Virus record (IMG/VR): IMGVR_UViG_3300007609_000001
Span: 1 to 62,780 of that record
Source: a virus
Direction: 5' to 3' (one strand)
DNA length: 62,780 nucleotides
This document shows positions 46,675 to 54,846 of the stretch, in pieces. Under the pieces are notes generated by a model. That model saw nothing but the letters and a program-made list of their open reading frames with translations, was not told the DNA's origin and searched no databases. Each line of letters begins with the position of its first letter. The first letter of the stretch is position 1. Both the position numbers and the translations under genes were made by a program.

Positions 46675-46678
46675 GGTA

Positions 46679-47212
46679 CTACTCCTGCGGCTGGGTGATT
46701 TCTTGCATTTCAATCCGACCTTCACCTAAGTCATAAGAGTCATCAGGCCGGTAACGCGGTGCGTTGCCTTCACGATAAGCACCGATGCCAAGCTCGGTAA
46801 ACGCCTCATGCTCACTCTCAGCCAGTCGCACGCTATTATTACTTTGGACTTTACCCAAATTGTAATTCATGTAGCCCGTGACCACTTGACCAGTAAAGGG
46901 CAGCAAGACCGACGCCCAGTCTAGCATCTGATTACGCGGAGCCTCAGGGGTAACAGCAGTTGATTTATTATCATCGCCGCCGTTTGCGTTCATTAAAGCC
47001 AGCGCCATCGTTGCCGAGGCTTTAGTTGCTTCATCACCTTGCTCTGCCATTTGCACTAAAGCGTTAATTCGCTGAGACTGTGAGTCAGCTTTTACGGCTT
47101 CGACTTCAGCGCGCTTGGCGTTAATTTCAACCATTGCGGCATAGTATTCAGCGTTGCTAGCACAACCGGCTAACAGCGCAACCGCAGGTATGAAAAGTAG
47201 TCCTTTTTTCAT
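46679..47212 (-). CDS. Lipoprotein, 177 aa
   Basis: ATG at 47212 (MKKGLLFIPAVALLAGCASN); lipobox LAGC with Cys17. The mature part has a helical region (NAKRAEVEAVKADSQSQRIN) and a central hydrophobic segment (WASVLLPFTGQVVTGYM). It is coupled to the preceding small membrane protein (TGATG). With the neighbouring lipoprotein and membrane protein it may form an envelope complex for lysis or exclusion. Confidence 0.8.
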   Translation of the reverse strand: MKKGLLFIPAVALLAGCASNAEYYAAMVEINAKRAEVEAVKADSQSQRINALVQMAEQGDEATKASATMALALMNANGGDDNKSTAVTPEAPRNQMLDWASVLLPFTGQVVTGYMNYNLGKVQSNNSVRLAESEHEAFTELGIGAYREGNAPRYRPDDSYDLGEGRIEMQEITQPQE

Positions 47213-47427
47213 CACAATACACCTCTTGAGATACGACTTCCTAACGAAGCCAGTAAAGCTGAACCCGCCGCGATCATCTCCGGCGTGGCGACAATCCCAG
47301 CCATATTTAGCGCTCCTGAGAATAACACTGCAACGGTGGCAGCGGAAACCTCAGCAGAGTCCTCCGCACCCCTTATCGCCCGTGAAATCCTTGTAATCTC
47401 TTTTCGCTGCTCTTTTGTAACGCTCAT
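47212..47427 (-). CDS. Small membrane-associated protein, 71 aa
   Basis: A charged N-terminal helix (KEQRKEITRISRAIRGAED) followed by a hydrophobic region of about 35 residues (VSAATVAVLFSGALNMAGIV and PEMIAAGSALLASLG) able to span the membrane once or twice. It could be a second holin or a pinholin partner of the adjacent lipoproteins. Not enough to decide. Confidence 0.65.
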   Translation of the reverse strand: MSVTKEQRKEITRISRAIRGAEDSAEVSAATVAVLFSGALNMAGIVATPEMIAAGSALLASLGSRISRGVL

Positions 47428-47430
47428 AGT

Positions 47431-48249
47431 CTATCCTATTCTGTACCTTACGATGACGATGCCGGAGCCACCTGCTCCGCCAGTACTCCCGCCACCACCG
47501 CCAGTGTTAGGAGCGCCGGGTTGGTCTACATCTCCTCCGCCCCCTATACTTGCGCCGCCGCCGGTTGGATAGGCTGATCCGTAGCCTTCCCCGCTACCCC
47601 CTCCAGCTCTTGCAACGCTTGATCCATCAATAGAAGAAAAAATACCATCACCGCCAACACCCCCGCCTGATCCAGAGCCATCTGCCCCACGTGTACTTGC
47701 GCCTCCACCACCACCAGTTGCGAATCCTACGGCGTTACCTACAGTATTTCCTCCTCTGTTTCCTTGATTAGCTGTACCAGAAGCACCGATTCTGTTCAAA
47801 CTACCGCCACCGCCAGAACCTCCAATATCTGCCGCATTACCGTCACGATTTGCACCTCGACCACCACCAATAGATGTTATCGTAGAAAATACAGAGTCTT
47901 GACCGGAAACCCCTCCAGCACCTCCGTCACCTACAGTGACTGTGTAAGAACCAGAAGATAGAATTAAAGAAGGCTCGGATATAGTGTTATCCCCCGATTG
48001 TTCCCGAGGAACAGAAGAACGATATCCGCCAGCGCCTCCTCCTCCGCCTTGTGAAGTGCCAGCACCACCCCCTCCAGCAACAACAAGGTACTCAACTTCA
48101 CCACCGCGAGTGACCTCAAACGTACCATCGGAGGTAAATGTGTGAACACGGTACTGCTTACCATCTTGGGTAATATCAGTAACAGTGCCGCCTGTAGCTA
48201 CAACAGGAAGAATCCCACCACCACGTCTTGTAATGATACCTTCGGCCAT
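47431..48249 (-). CDS. Glycine-rich tail adhesin 2, 272 aa
   Basis: GGTVTDITQDGKQYRVHTFT and SDGTFEVTRGGEVEYLVVAG lead into a long Gly-rich domain (runs of GGGGGAGGYR type) ending SGIVIVRYRIG. This glycine-rich fold is used by phage receptor-binding proteins, whose loops vary to change host range. Paralogue of the 335-aa protein at 50647; the shared leader is also similar at DNA level (48080-48194 versus 51330-51445). Confidence 0.85.
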   Translation of the reverse strand: MAEGIITRRGGGILPVVATGGTVTDITQDGKQYRVHTFTSDGTFEVTRGGEVEYLVVAGGGGAGTSQGGGGGAGGYRSSVPREQSGDNTISEPSLILSSGSYTVTVGDGGAGGVSGQDSVFSTITSIGGGRGANRDGNAADIGGSGGGGSLNRIGASGTANQGNRGGNTVGNAVGFATGGGGGASTRGADGSGSGGGVGGDGIFSSIDGSSVARAGGGSGEGYGSAYPTGGGASIGGGGDVDQPGAPNTGGGGGSTGGAGGSGIVIVRYRIG

Positions 48250-48581
48250 TAGCGCACCACCTTGATTAGCACAGGGAGGTCTTCTGTGGGTACGTCAGTT
48301 GCGTACAATTTAACCTCATCATCAGCCGATGCCTCGACACGATACACTGAACCCCAAGCGCTCTGGATATCCGCTACTGACGCAAACGCCGTGCTAGACA
48401 AATCCAAATCAATAACGGGTCTATCCGTAGACTTAATTCCAGTAACCGTCAAAGTCGCCACAGCCGGCTCAGTCCCAGCCCAGTCCGTCGTGTCTACAGT
48501 CTGAGTAAAAAAACTCGCCGCACCACCCGGAGGGCCGTCTCCTGCCTCATTTGTAATCTCGTTAACCCGCAGTGTGCTCAT
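48249..48581 (-). CDS. Tail-fibre connector protein, 110 aa
   Basis: It starts MSTLRVNEITNEAGDGPPG, a common virion-attachment start of phage fibres (STLRVN.I.N..G.G.P), then a beta-rich domain. TAATGG coupling to the Gly-rich adhesin suggests it is the shaft or adaptor of that tip. Confidence 0.75.
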   Translation of the reverse strand: MSTLRVNEITNEAGDGPPGGAASFFTQTVDTTDWAGTEPAVATLTVTGIKSTDRPVIDLDLSSTAFASVADIQSAWGSVYRVEASADDEVKLYATDVPTEDLPVLIKVVR

Positions 48582-48582
48582 A

Positions 48583-49041
48583 TCAACTTACTCCAAACAG
48601 TGCATCCATCTGCTCATCTGTATAACCCATCTGTGAAGCCATGTTCAGCAGGTCAGGGTCTAGGCGAGCAAAGGTATCTGAGTCCTCCCAGAGAATCTGG
48701 ATACGCTCATCAGCTGTGTTCGCTACAAAGTCTTTGACATCCTGAAGATACCCAGCTTCCATCAGTGCTAGTTTGAAATTAGCGCGGGATAGGGATGCGG
48801 ATTCTCTGGCTTGCTCAAGCGCACGTTCATCGGGATTGTAGTCGGGCATATCAGGAACCGGCGCATCCGGGAAGTCATCAAGCGTAAAGCCAAACTTCTC
48901 GATCTCTGCCGTGCTCTGTTCTAACACCCACTCAGCACCATCCCAGACGTACTTGTTGATCGACCCTGCCAGCGATGCAAGAAACCGATCCCGCACATCA
49001 TCAGGAGCAGCGTCTAAATCTTTTCGGTTGTTAATAATCAT
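48583..49041 (-). CDS. Tail-fibre chaperone-like protein, 152 aa (copy 1)
   Basis: The N-terminal half (KYVWDGAEWVLEQSTAEIEK, then FGFTLDDFPDAPVPDMPDY) resembles fibre assembly proteins; the C-terminal half, RIQILWEDSDTFARLDPDLL followed by NMASQMGYTDEQMDALFGV, is shared with the protein at 43335. It follows the lectin-like tail protein and likely assists its folding or attachment. Confidence 0.75.
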   Translation of the reverse strand: MIINNRKDLDAAPDDVRDRFLASLAGSINKYVWDGAEWVLEQSTAEIEKFGFTLDDFPDAPVPDMPDYNPDERALEQARESASLSRANFKLALMEAGYLQDVKDFVANTADERIQILWEDSDTFARLDPDLLNMASQMGYTDEQMDALFGVS

Positions 49042-49064
49042 ATCTTTTTATCCTATGTGGGCAC

Positions 49065-50162
49065 TCACGGAAGAATGACGTGAGGGCAGACGCCGCGGCC
49101 GGAGAGAAGGTTGATAAACGAGAAGGCTACAGAAGAAGCCCAATAAGACGAACGAGACCCAGCCCGAGCCCCATTAGTCCAAGCCCCGCCAAAAAAACCG
49201 GCACGGAGATCGCCGTTGTAGGTGTAAATCTCACCACGCCCCTCAGCGATATCTCGCCATGCGCCTGAGCCTGTTCCGTCTGCGATAACGTCACGCCCCC
49301 AAACCCAAAGGTTGCCCGTTGCCTGAATAACGCCCCATTTGGAAGTGCGAGCAGCATCGAGCTGGGTTGTGCCGGGATCAGAGCCGCGATCCGTTTCTTC
49401 GGTGACGCCATAGGCCAGCGCCATGAACTCCGCATAGGTCGGTGCTTTCTTGCCATAAGCAGCAAAAACCTCTTGGCATTCATACCACTTAAAAGAGCCA
49501 TAAGTCGTAGAGCCATTGCCACCAAAAGCAGCAGGAATAATCGGTGGAGAGCTGCCGTCAGCAATCGTTACGCCAAAAGCGCTAGTGCCGTTTGCGTCTG
49601 GGTTGGTGTTGAGTAAGTATATGTCAGCCCAAAAGCCGCCAGCAACAAGCGTCATTCCGCGAGGGTCTTCGCACGAGGGGAGAAATTTCAAGTCCCAAAA
49701 ACTGTATTCATTAATCTGGTTGGTAGTATTTCCGCCTGACGTGCCTGTTGCATTCCCACCCGGCGCATAATGAAAACCACCCACTCTTCGAGCACCAGCC
49801 ACAGGCGCGACGCTAAATGAATCATCGGCGGTCAAGGAGCCGTCAGGCTCAACCCATATTGCGTAGTCGGTGCCGACTGTTAGGGTTGGCATGGAGATAG
49901 TCGTTCCGCTTGCAATCTCAAGCACCGAGCCCCCCACTTCGACGAAAATTGCTTGCCCGGTCTCAGCAGTGTCGTTTCCTGTCTTAACCCAAGCCACGGA
50001 ATCGCGGTCTGACTTGAAAAACCTACCAACAAGACTTTCCGTTCTAGCCACCGTCCCAGACACATCAGGCAAAGTCAGCGTCCTGTTCGTGTTGCTATTC
50101 GGTGCAGCTAGAGTAAATGTCCCTGTGCCGCTAGCACTTGGTTGGAGAGAGATTTTAGACAT
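49065..50162 (-). CDS. C-type-lectin-like tail protein with DGR-like variable end
   Basis: 365 residues. The N-terminal attachment segment MSKISLQPSASGTGTFTLAA is followed by LTLPDVSGTV, a common fibre start. The C-terminal domain contains YAEFMALAYGVTEET, TSKWGVIQATGNLWVWGRDV, then FFGGAWTNGARAGSRSSYWA and LLSGRGVCPHV: the formylglycine-enzyme/C-type-lectin fold of DGR target proteins (Mtd/TvpA-like). The last 35 residues have aromatic and small residues where DGR templates usually carry Asn codons. No reverse transcriptase is present. Probably the main receptor-binding tip. Confidence 0.82.
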   Translation of the reverse strand: MSKISLQPSASGTGTFTLAAPNSNTNRTLTLPDVSGTVARTESLVGRFFKSDRDSVAWVKTGNDTAETGQAIFVEVGGSVLEIASGTTISMPTLTVGTDYAIWVEPDGSLTADDSFSVAPVAGARRVGGFHYAPGGNATGTSGGNTTNQINEYSFWDLKFLPSCEDPRGMTLVAGGFWADIYLLNTNPDANGTSAFGVTIADGSSPPIIPAAFGGNGSTTYGSFKWYECQEVFAAYGKKAPTYAEFMALAYGVTEETDRGSDPGTTQLDAARTSKWGVIQATGNLWVWGRDVIADGTGSGAWRDIAEGRGEIYTYNGDLRAGFFGGAWTNGARAGSRSSYWASSVAFSFINLLSGRGVCPHVILP

Positions 50163-50640
50163 CTTCAGTGACCTCTACCCAGCTCTGGGTCTCTTCGTCC
50201 CACTCGTAGAACTTATCGTCATCAGGGTAAGGCACAGGCGCTTCCCAGTTTAGTGTCTCGGTGTTCCACACCCATGACGGGTAAGGCTGCTCTGGGCGAG
50301 GGATAGTGAACGTTGTCTGTCCGGTGTACTCACCGTTACGCCCTTTGATCCATACGGAGAACTCACACTCAGCATCCGGCGGGAAAGTGGTCAAGCGCTC
50401 AGTCACTAACTCATTCTGGTCAGTGGAGACGTACTTTACACCCTCTGGTGGCCATGATTTCTCTAGCACTAGCTCACCGTTGACTCTGACATCAGCACCA
50501 TAAGATAGACCCCGAATATCAACCGTCTGACCATGCCGCTCAAGGGCAGCAATAAAGTCGCAGTAGTACGGCCCGATCTTTGACTTATCAAATCTAATTT
50601 CAGATGTCTGTGTGTCGTAGATAACTTTAATACTACTCAT
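50155..50640 (-). CDS. Tail-fibre assembly-type protein, 161 aa
   Basis: The C-terminal half carries WNTETLNWEAPVPYPDD and FYEWDEETQSWVEV, repeated W-x-(x)-E(D)T-W units typical of phage fibre assembly or attachment proteins. The N-terminal half is beta-rich (MSSIKVIYDTQTSEIRFDK). It overlaps the lectin-like gene by eight bases, so it may be its chaperone. Confidence 0.72.
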   Translation of the reverse strand: MSSIKVIYDTQTSEIRFDKSKIGPYYCDFIAALERHGQTVDIRGLSYGADVRVNGELVLEKSWPPEGVKYVSTDQNELVTERLTTFPPDAECEFSVWIKGRNGEYTGQTTFTIPRPEQPYPSWVWNTETLNWEAPVPYPDDDKFYEWDEETQSWVEVTEDV

Positions 50641-50646
50641 GTCTGT

Positions 50647-51654
50647 TTACCCTATTCTGTATCTGATGATTACGACGCCGGAGCCGCCCGCCCCCGAACT
50701 ACCTCCCGCGCTATTACCTCCAGAACCCACCGTTATTGGGTAGCTTTGAGCGCTTACAAGCAAAGCCTCCTCTGCGGTTGCCCCTCCGCCAGAAAACTCT
50801 CCAACTACTGAACTTCGATAGCCGCCTGAGCCGCCACCACCGCCAAAATTTCCGCCACCGCCACCGCCACCGGTGTTACTAATCCCAGATACATTACCAT
50901 CGCCTCCTCCACCATCGCCGCCGTCTCCAGCAGTAGCCCCAGACCCGGTAGTTCCACCACCCCCTCCTCCACCTCTAACAATAAGACTCCCGTCTATGCT
51001 AGAAGAAACGCCGTCTCCCCCTTTACCGGCTTTTGTTCGACTACCAAGGGCACCTTCTCCGGCCTCAGAAGAACCTCCTCCACCTCCCGGAGGATAAGGC
51101 GCCGAAGCTGATCCTGAACCGCCTGAAAAACCTTGCTCTGCTACGCCTGTGCCTGCGGTTAATCCACCAAAACCTCTTCCGCCGCCGCCAGACCCTCCAT
51201 TCCTAGAAGATGTAGGGGTTAGACTTCCTCCACCAGCACCACCACCCAATGATATTATAGTAGCAAAGATACTGTCTTCGCCTTTAACACCTTCAATTTC
51301 ATTATTACCGCCTGAGCCGCCACCACCAACAACAAGGTACTCAACCTCACCGCCGCCAGCAGTGACTTGGAAAGTTCCGTCTGAGGTAAATGTGTGAACA
51401 CGGTATTCTTTGCCGTCTTGCGTAATGTCAGTAACAGTGCCGCCTATCGCCTGTATCCCAAAAGGATCACTTATTGACTGCCACTCTTCTTTAATTGGGT
51501 TGTACGCCTCTAACCTATTTGATTCAGTATTAAACCGCATCATCCCCGCTTGAGGGCTAGCAGGGCGTTGAGCCGTCGTGCCTACAGGTAACTGTGTTGC
51601 CCCTGTGACTTGGGATTGATCTACGCCATCAGAGCCACTTACTTTTACTGACAT
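50647..51654 (-). CDS. Glycine-rich tail adhesin 1, 335 aa
   Basis: The N-terminal attachment and shaft (MSVKVSGSDGVDQSQVTGAT; PQAGMMRFNTESNRLEAYN, a common fibre motif) is followed by GGTVTDITQDGKEYRVHTFT and a Gly-rich domain ending SGVVIIRYRIG. Paralogue of the adhesin at 47431, longer by an N-terminal shaft. Two Gly-rich tips in one genome may be alternative or cooperative receptor-binding proteins. Confidence 0.85.
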   Translation of the reverse strand: MSVKVSGSDGVDQSQVTGATQLPVGTTAQRPASPQAGMMRFNTESNRLEAYNPIKEEWQSISDPFGIQAIGGTVTDITQDGKEYRVHTFTSDGTFQVTAGGGEVEYLVVGGGGSGGNNEIEGVKGEDSIFATIISLGGGAGGGSLTPTSSRNGGSGGGGRGFGGLTAGTGVAEQGFSGGSGSASAPYPPGGGGGSSEAGEGALGSRTKAGKGGDGVSSSIDGSLIVRGGGGGGGTTGSGATAGDGGDGGGGDGNVSGISNTGGGGGGGNFGGGGGSGGYRSSVVGEFSGGGATAEEALLVSAQSYPITVGSGGNSAGGSSGAGGSGVVIIRYRIG

Positions 51655-51655
51655 A

Positions 51656-52114
51656 TCACACCACCGTCCATACTGATCCAGCGGGCACCGTTATATCCAC
51701 GCCAGCCTCAACCGTTATCGGCCCAGCACTTAGCGCGTTATACCCAGCGGGAATCTCAAATTCTTGGTTTATCGTAGAGCTGTTGATAATCAGCCCCTCA
51801 GAGCCCGACACGGCTTTGCCGGCGGGGTAAGTGACAAATATCTCTTTATCACCAGCACCAAAGTTGACTAAGCTGCCGCTGTTAGACGACGAGAATACCT
51901 CGTCTCGGGACAATGTAGGTCCGGTCGTGCTATATGTGCCCAGCCCAACTTCCCAATCACCGGTTGAAGGGTCAGTTACCGCATAATACGTCTGCTCACC
52001 GTTACCGACCGCAGCAAAAGACTGAAAGCCCGGTTCCGCGCCTGCAAGCGTAAAACTCCCAGTCCCGGTGGTACTCGTCGTCTCTTTAACGCGATCCTTG
52101 AATACCAGTGACAT
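51656..52114 (-). CDS. Virion fibre protein, 152 aa
   Basis: Reads MSLVFKDRVKETTSTTGTGS, then FTLAGAEPGFQSFAAVGNGE and YYAVTDPSTGDWEVGLGTY, the start of a family found in marine phage fibres. The C-terminal end contains the beta-helix-like LSAGPITVEAGVDITVPAGS, then WTVV. Probably links the tail to the Gly-rich adhesin downstream. Confidence 0.8.
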   Translation of the reverse strand: MSLVFKDRVKETTSTTGTGSFTLAGAEPGFQSFAAVGNGEQTYYAVTDPSTGDWEVGLGTYSTTGPTLSRDEVFSSSNSGSLVNFGAGDKEIFVTYPAGKAVSGSEGLIINSSTINQEFEIPAGYNALSAGPITVEAGVDITVPAGSVWTVV

Positions 52115-52124
52115 GACTTACCTC

Positions 52125-52550
52125 TTAGGTAATGCGGATAATCGCGTTGCTCGCGTCAGCCGTTGGAAACTGAATCGTGAAATCACCGTTGGTCGAGGTC
52201 TTATCCCCACCAAAGTCCAACACAGCCACTGCACGGTTAGAGTCCGTGCTGTTGTAAATCAACGCACCGGCCGCCGTAATCGTCGCATCAGCAAACGTCG
52301 TATCAGCAAAATCTATAAACGCAGTCGTGCCAGAAGTCGTTGGGTTGACATTAGATAGCGTATTACCGCCTGCCGTATACCCCGTACCTGAGACCTCATT
52401 AGTCGTGGAGTACGTCGTCGTGGACGCATCCAGAGAGGCTGAACTGGTGTACAGCGCGAGTTTAAACGTATCCCCACCGGTGGTGAAGTCATGAATGCCC
52501 TCAAGGAGCTCTTCTTTAAAGCTGGTGCAAAGTGCTTGGGTAATCGCCAT
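52125..52550 (-). CDS. Virion protein (MAITQALCTSFK family), 141 aa
   Basis: Reads MAITQALCTSFKEELLEGIH, then FKLALYTSSASLDASTTTY and VSGTGYTAGG. Beta-sandwich-like and Thr/Ser-rich. It is, from memory, widespread in marine phages and may be a minor tail or decoration protein. Confidence 0.78.
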   Translation of the reverse strand: MAITQALCTSFKEELLEGIHDFTTGGDTFKLALYTSSASLDASTTTYSTTNEVSGTGYTAGGNTLSNVNPTTSGTTAFIDFADTTFADATITAAGALIYNSTDSNRAVAVLDFGGDKTSTNGDFTIQFPTADASNAIIRIT

Positions 52551-52563
52551 TGTAATCTCCTAA

Positions 52564-53196
52564 CTAGTCTTTAGATCGACGGTAAAAATCAAGCCCTTCA
52601 ACGGCTTGGGCATAACCATTTAAGTTGCTCAGCGCCTGACTAAACCGCTGGTCATACACGCTAATCATATCAGGCTCACCTTTCATAAAAATATACGCCT
52701 CTACCAACGACCCGTACAGCATCACAGTAGGCGCGTTCTCACTTAACCACGTCACCCCCGAGGGCTCATCTACCAACGACACAGGGCGGTAGAAGTAGTG
52801 TAGCTCCGCATTATACGCAGCGTCAGGAGTAGGCGCGACAATAAAATTATCAAGGTCAAAGTCAGCATAGTACCGAGGAAACCCCGTCTCGCTGTCATCG
52901 GGCCAGAACTCTTGGACAAAGTTAGTGTCCTTGTTCAGCAAGAACTCCTTATCCGCACCTGACCCAATAGATAGTGAAAATGAATACAGCCAATCGGTAG
53001 GCTTAGGAATATACTTGTTCCCCGCGACGATATTAGTGTTCGCGTTTTTCCGAAAAAGCTCCAACGGTACTGACTTAAGTACCCGCTCCTCGGTCTGCGT
53101 AATAAACGAGTCGATGTTATTAACAAACGTCTCTTCAACGTTGTCCGTGTAATCTTGAATCGCTTGCCGCAATGAGTTGTATGTATAACCAGCCAT
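52564..53196 (-). CDS. Tail adaptor / connector protein, 210 aa
   Basis: MAGYTYNSLRQAIQDYTDNV then ETFVNNIDSFITQTEERVL, IPKPTDWLYSFSL and LHYFYRPVSLV. The helix-then-beta scheme matches a podovirus connector family often placed after the gp4-like protein. TAATG coupling with the zinc-ribbon gene upstream. It probably forms a ring below the portal. Confidence 0.78.
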   Translation of the reverse strand: MAGYTYNSLRQAIQDYTDNVEETFVNNIDSFITQTEERVLKSVPLELFRKNANTNIVAGNKYIPKPTDWLYSFSLSIGSGADKEFLLNKDTNFVQEFWPDDSETGFPRYYADFDLDNFIVAPTPDAAYNAELHYFYRPVSLVDEPSGVTWLSENAPTVMLYGSLVEAYIFMKGEPDMISVYDQRFSQALSNLNGYAQAVEGLDFYRRSKD

Positions 53197-53450
53197 TAGG
53201 GTAGTCCGTTGATAAAGTCATCGTAAGCGGTCGTATCGACCGGCGGCTCCACGCGAGCTGGGCGCGCGTGACGGAGGGCCTCAGCATCAGCCCGTACATA
53301 AGGCGGCTCTAGTTGTGGGTGTTTAACCTCAAAGCATTCGGGACACACCCGTGAGCCGTTCCACTCTTCACGAATCTTTAAGTAGGGGTACTCCATCCCG
53401 CAGCGGTCACACAGCGCTAAGGCGTATTTTCCTGATGCGTAGTTACCCAT
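53196..53450 (-). CDS. Zinc-ribbon protein, 84 aa
   Basis: ALCDRCGMEYPYLKIREEW followed by VCPECFEVKHPQLEPP: two C-x2-C pairs about 22 residues apart, a zinc ribbon. The C-terminus is PPVDTTAYDDFINGLP. Such proteins lie between connector genes in many phages; probably a minor structural protein or assembly factor. Confidence 0.8.
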   Translation of the reverse strand: MGNYASGKYALALCDRCGMEYPYLKIREEWNGSRVCPECFEVKHPQLEPPYVRADAEALRHARPARVEPPVDTTAYDDFINGLP

Positions 53451-53452
53451 AA

Positions 53453-54118
53453 CTAATACCCATACGAGCGATAACTAGGGCGAATATACATCGACCCACG
53501 CTCGCTGTCTTCATTGGCAGCGCGCGCAAAGTCCTCTTCATAAACCATTTTCATTGCTTGAGCTCGCTCTGGCGCAGCCTTCATCGCCAGATAATAAGCA
53601 AGCCCTGTGACCATCGGCGGAATAAACCGGCTCGGCACATCAACATCATTAGTCAGCGCTGCTGCGTCTTGAATGCGACGAATCCGATAAGTAATCACCG
53701 TATCGGTGCTGTTCTCCGGCGTAGGCCAGACATAAAAGCTCGGTGTAGCCGTGCGCTCGACATAAATCTGCGTAGGCCGCCCCGTTTGAGACTTCTGTGG
53801 TAGGTTTAAATAGTCTTCCCGCGTAATACGCTCTAGCGTGTAATCAGTGCCATCACGCCGCACTACAGACTCAAGCACATCAATGTCCCCGTTACCCATC
53901 TGATACTGGCGTTGGCCTTGTACCATTGGCTCACTGACCTGCTCAACTTTCCAGAGGTTAATCCCCCGGTTAGCCCAGTCTTGGAACATAATGTTAAGGC
54001 TACGTCGCGCTTTTCGTGCGTCATAGCCCGTGCGCATCTCAAGTCCTAGAAGCTCGTAAGCCTCCTCAATGACATCAGATACGTCTAACTTAAAGTCTGT
54101 AGTGCCACTAGTAGCCAT
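53453..54118 (-). CDS. Head-tail connector (P22 gp4-like), 221 aa
   Basis: SDVIEEAYELLGLEMRTGYD then ARKARRSLNIMFQDWANRGI and LWKVEQVSEPMVQGQRQYQM, together with IERIRR-like YRIRRIQDAAALTNDVDVP and FIPPMVTGLAYYLAMKAAPE. This is the scheme of gp4-type tail accessory proteins that bind under the portal and start tail assembly. TAATG coupling with the gene upstream. Confidence 0.85.
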   Translation of the reverse strand: MATSGTTDFKLDVSDVIEEAYELLGLEMRTGYDARKARRSLNIMFQDWANRGINLWKVEQVSEPMVQGQRQYQMGNGDIDVLESVVRRDGTDYTLERITREDYLNLPQKSQTGRPTQIYVERTATPSFYVWPTPENSTDTVITYRIRRIQDAAALTNDVDVPSRFIPPMVTGLAYYLAMKAAPERAQAMKMVYEEDFARAANEDSERGSMYIRPSYRSYGY

Positions 54119-54408
54119 TATCGAATCTTAGCCTTACGCACGCCTTTAGTCGCCGCACCCACGCCTCGGGCTTTCGTCTTAGACGTAGAGCTCTTCTTTC
54201 TAACCTTACCACCGCGCTTCATCCCCCGACGAGGACCTTGAACGGCTTTTTGGTTTCGCTCCTTGTCTTCTTTTTCCTTGCGACGCTCATAGGCGCTTTT
54301 AGCAATTTTAGAAGGCAGTAAGCCGCCCATGCCGTCACGCATAAGCTCTCCTGTCATTCCTTCACCTGTTAGCATCCCTGCTAGCGGGGATAAATCACCT
54401 GCTTTCAT
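54118..54408 (-). CDS. Basic virion-region protein, 96 aa
   Basis: Very basic C-terminal half (RGMKRGGKVRKKSSTSKTKA, ending GVRKAKIR). Its tail K-G-(V/T)-R-K-A-K is also found in the 138-aa protein at 54418, so the two are related. They may bind DNA inside the capsid. No domain recognised. Confidence 0.72.
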   Translation of the reverse strand: MKAGDLSPLAGMLTGEGMTGELMRDGMGGLLPSKIAKSAYERRKEKEDKERNQKAVQGPRRGMKRGGKVRKKSSTSKTKARGVGAATKGVRKAKIR

Positions 54409-54417
54409 AATAGACTC

Positions 54418-54834
54418 CTAGTACGTCTTGGCTTTGCGTGTGCCTTTCATCGCGCATCCTGCGCCTTTGACTTTACCGCCGCTGGCCATTTTCTTTTTAG
54501 TCATGCCACCGCGAGCCATCTTTTTCTTGGCCATACCACCGCGAGCCATTTTCTTTTTGCTAGCGTTTTTGTTCTCGTCGTCCATCTTATCACCACGAGT
54601 CATTTGCATATTCATATTAGATCGGTTCACGTTACCACCTCGCTTATATCCGGCCTTTTTACGAATCTCATTCGCTTCTGCGGCCAAGTTTTGGATTTTA
54701 TCCATCATTTTGTCAGCTAGCTGATCTCGACCTGCTTCTCGATACTGATTCATTTCTTTTTCAAGTGAACGAATCTTTCGTTGTTGCTCCGCATCGGGGC
54801 GGGTAGTCGGTTTGCTAGGTTTACCTATTGGCAT
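54418..54834 (-). CDS. Basic repeat protein, 138 aa (MARGG repeats)
   Basis: A coiled-coil first half, then tandem KKKMARGGM(A/T) units (three copies near residues 93-122) and a final KGAGCAMKGTRKAKTY. The repeats are tandem in DNA (about 54475-54555) and may vary in number. Gly/Lys/Met-rich repeat proteins of this type are common in marine phages; a DNA-condensing or capsid-internal role is a guess. Confidence 0.75.
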   Translation of the reverse strand: MPIGKPSKPTTRPDAEQQRKIRSLEKEMNQYREAGRDQLADKMMDKIQNLAAEANEIRKKAGYKRGGNVNRSNMNMQMTRGDKMDDENKNASKKKMARGGMAKKKMARGGMTKKKMASGGKVKGAGCAMKGTRKAKTY

Positions 54835-54846
54835 TGCTAGACTCCG

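Noticed and set aside
50873-51397. Proline-rich + strand frames opposite the Gly-rich adhesin
   Set aside because: The complement of glycine codons (GGN) yields proline codons; there is no start signal.
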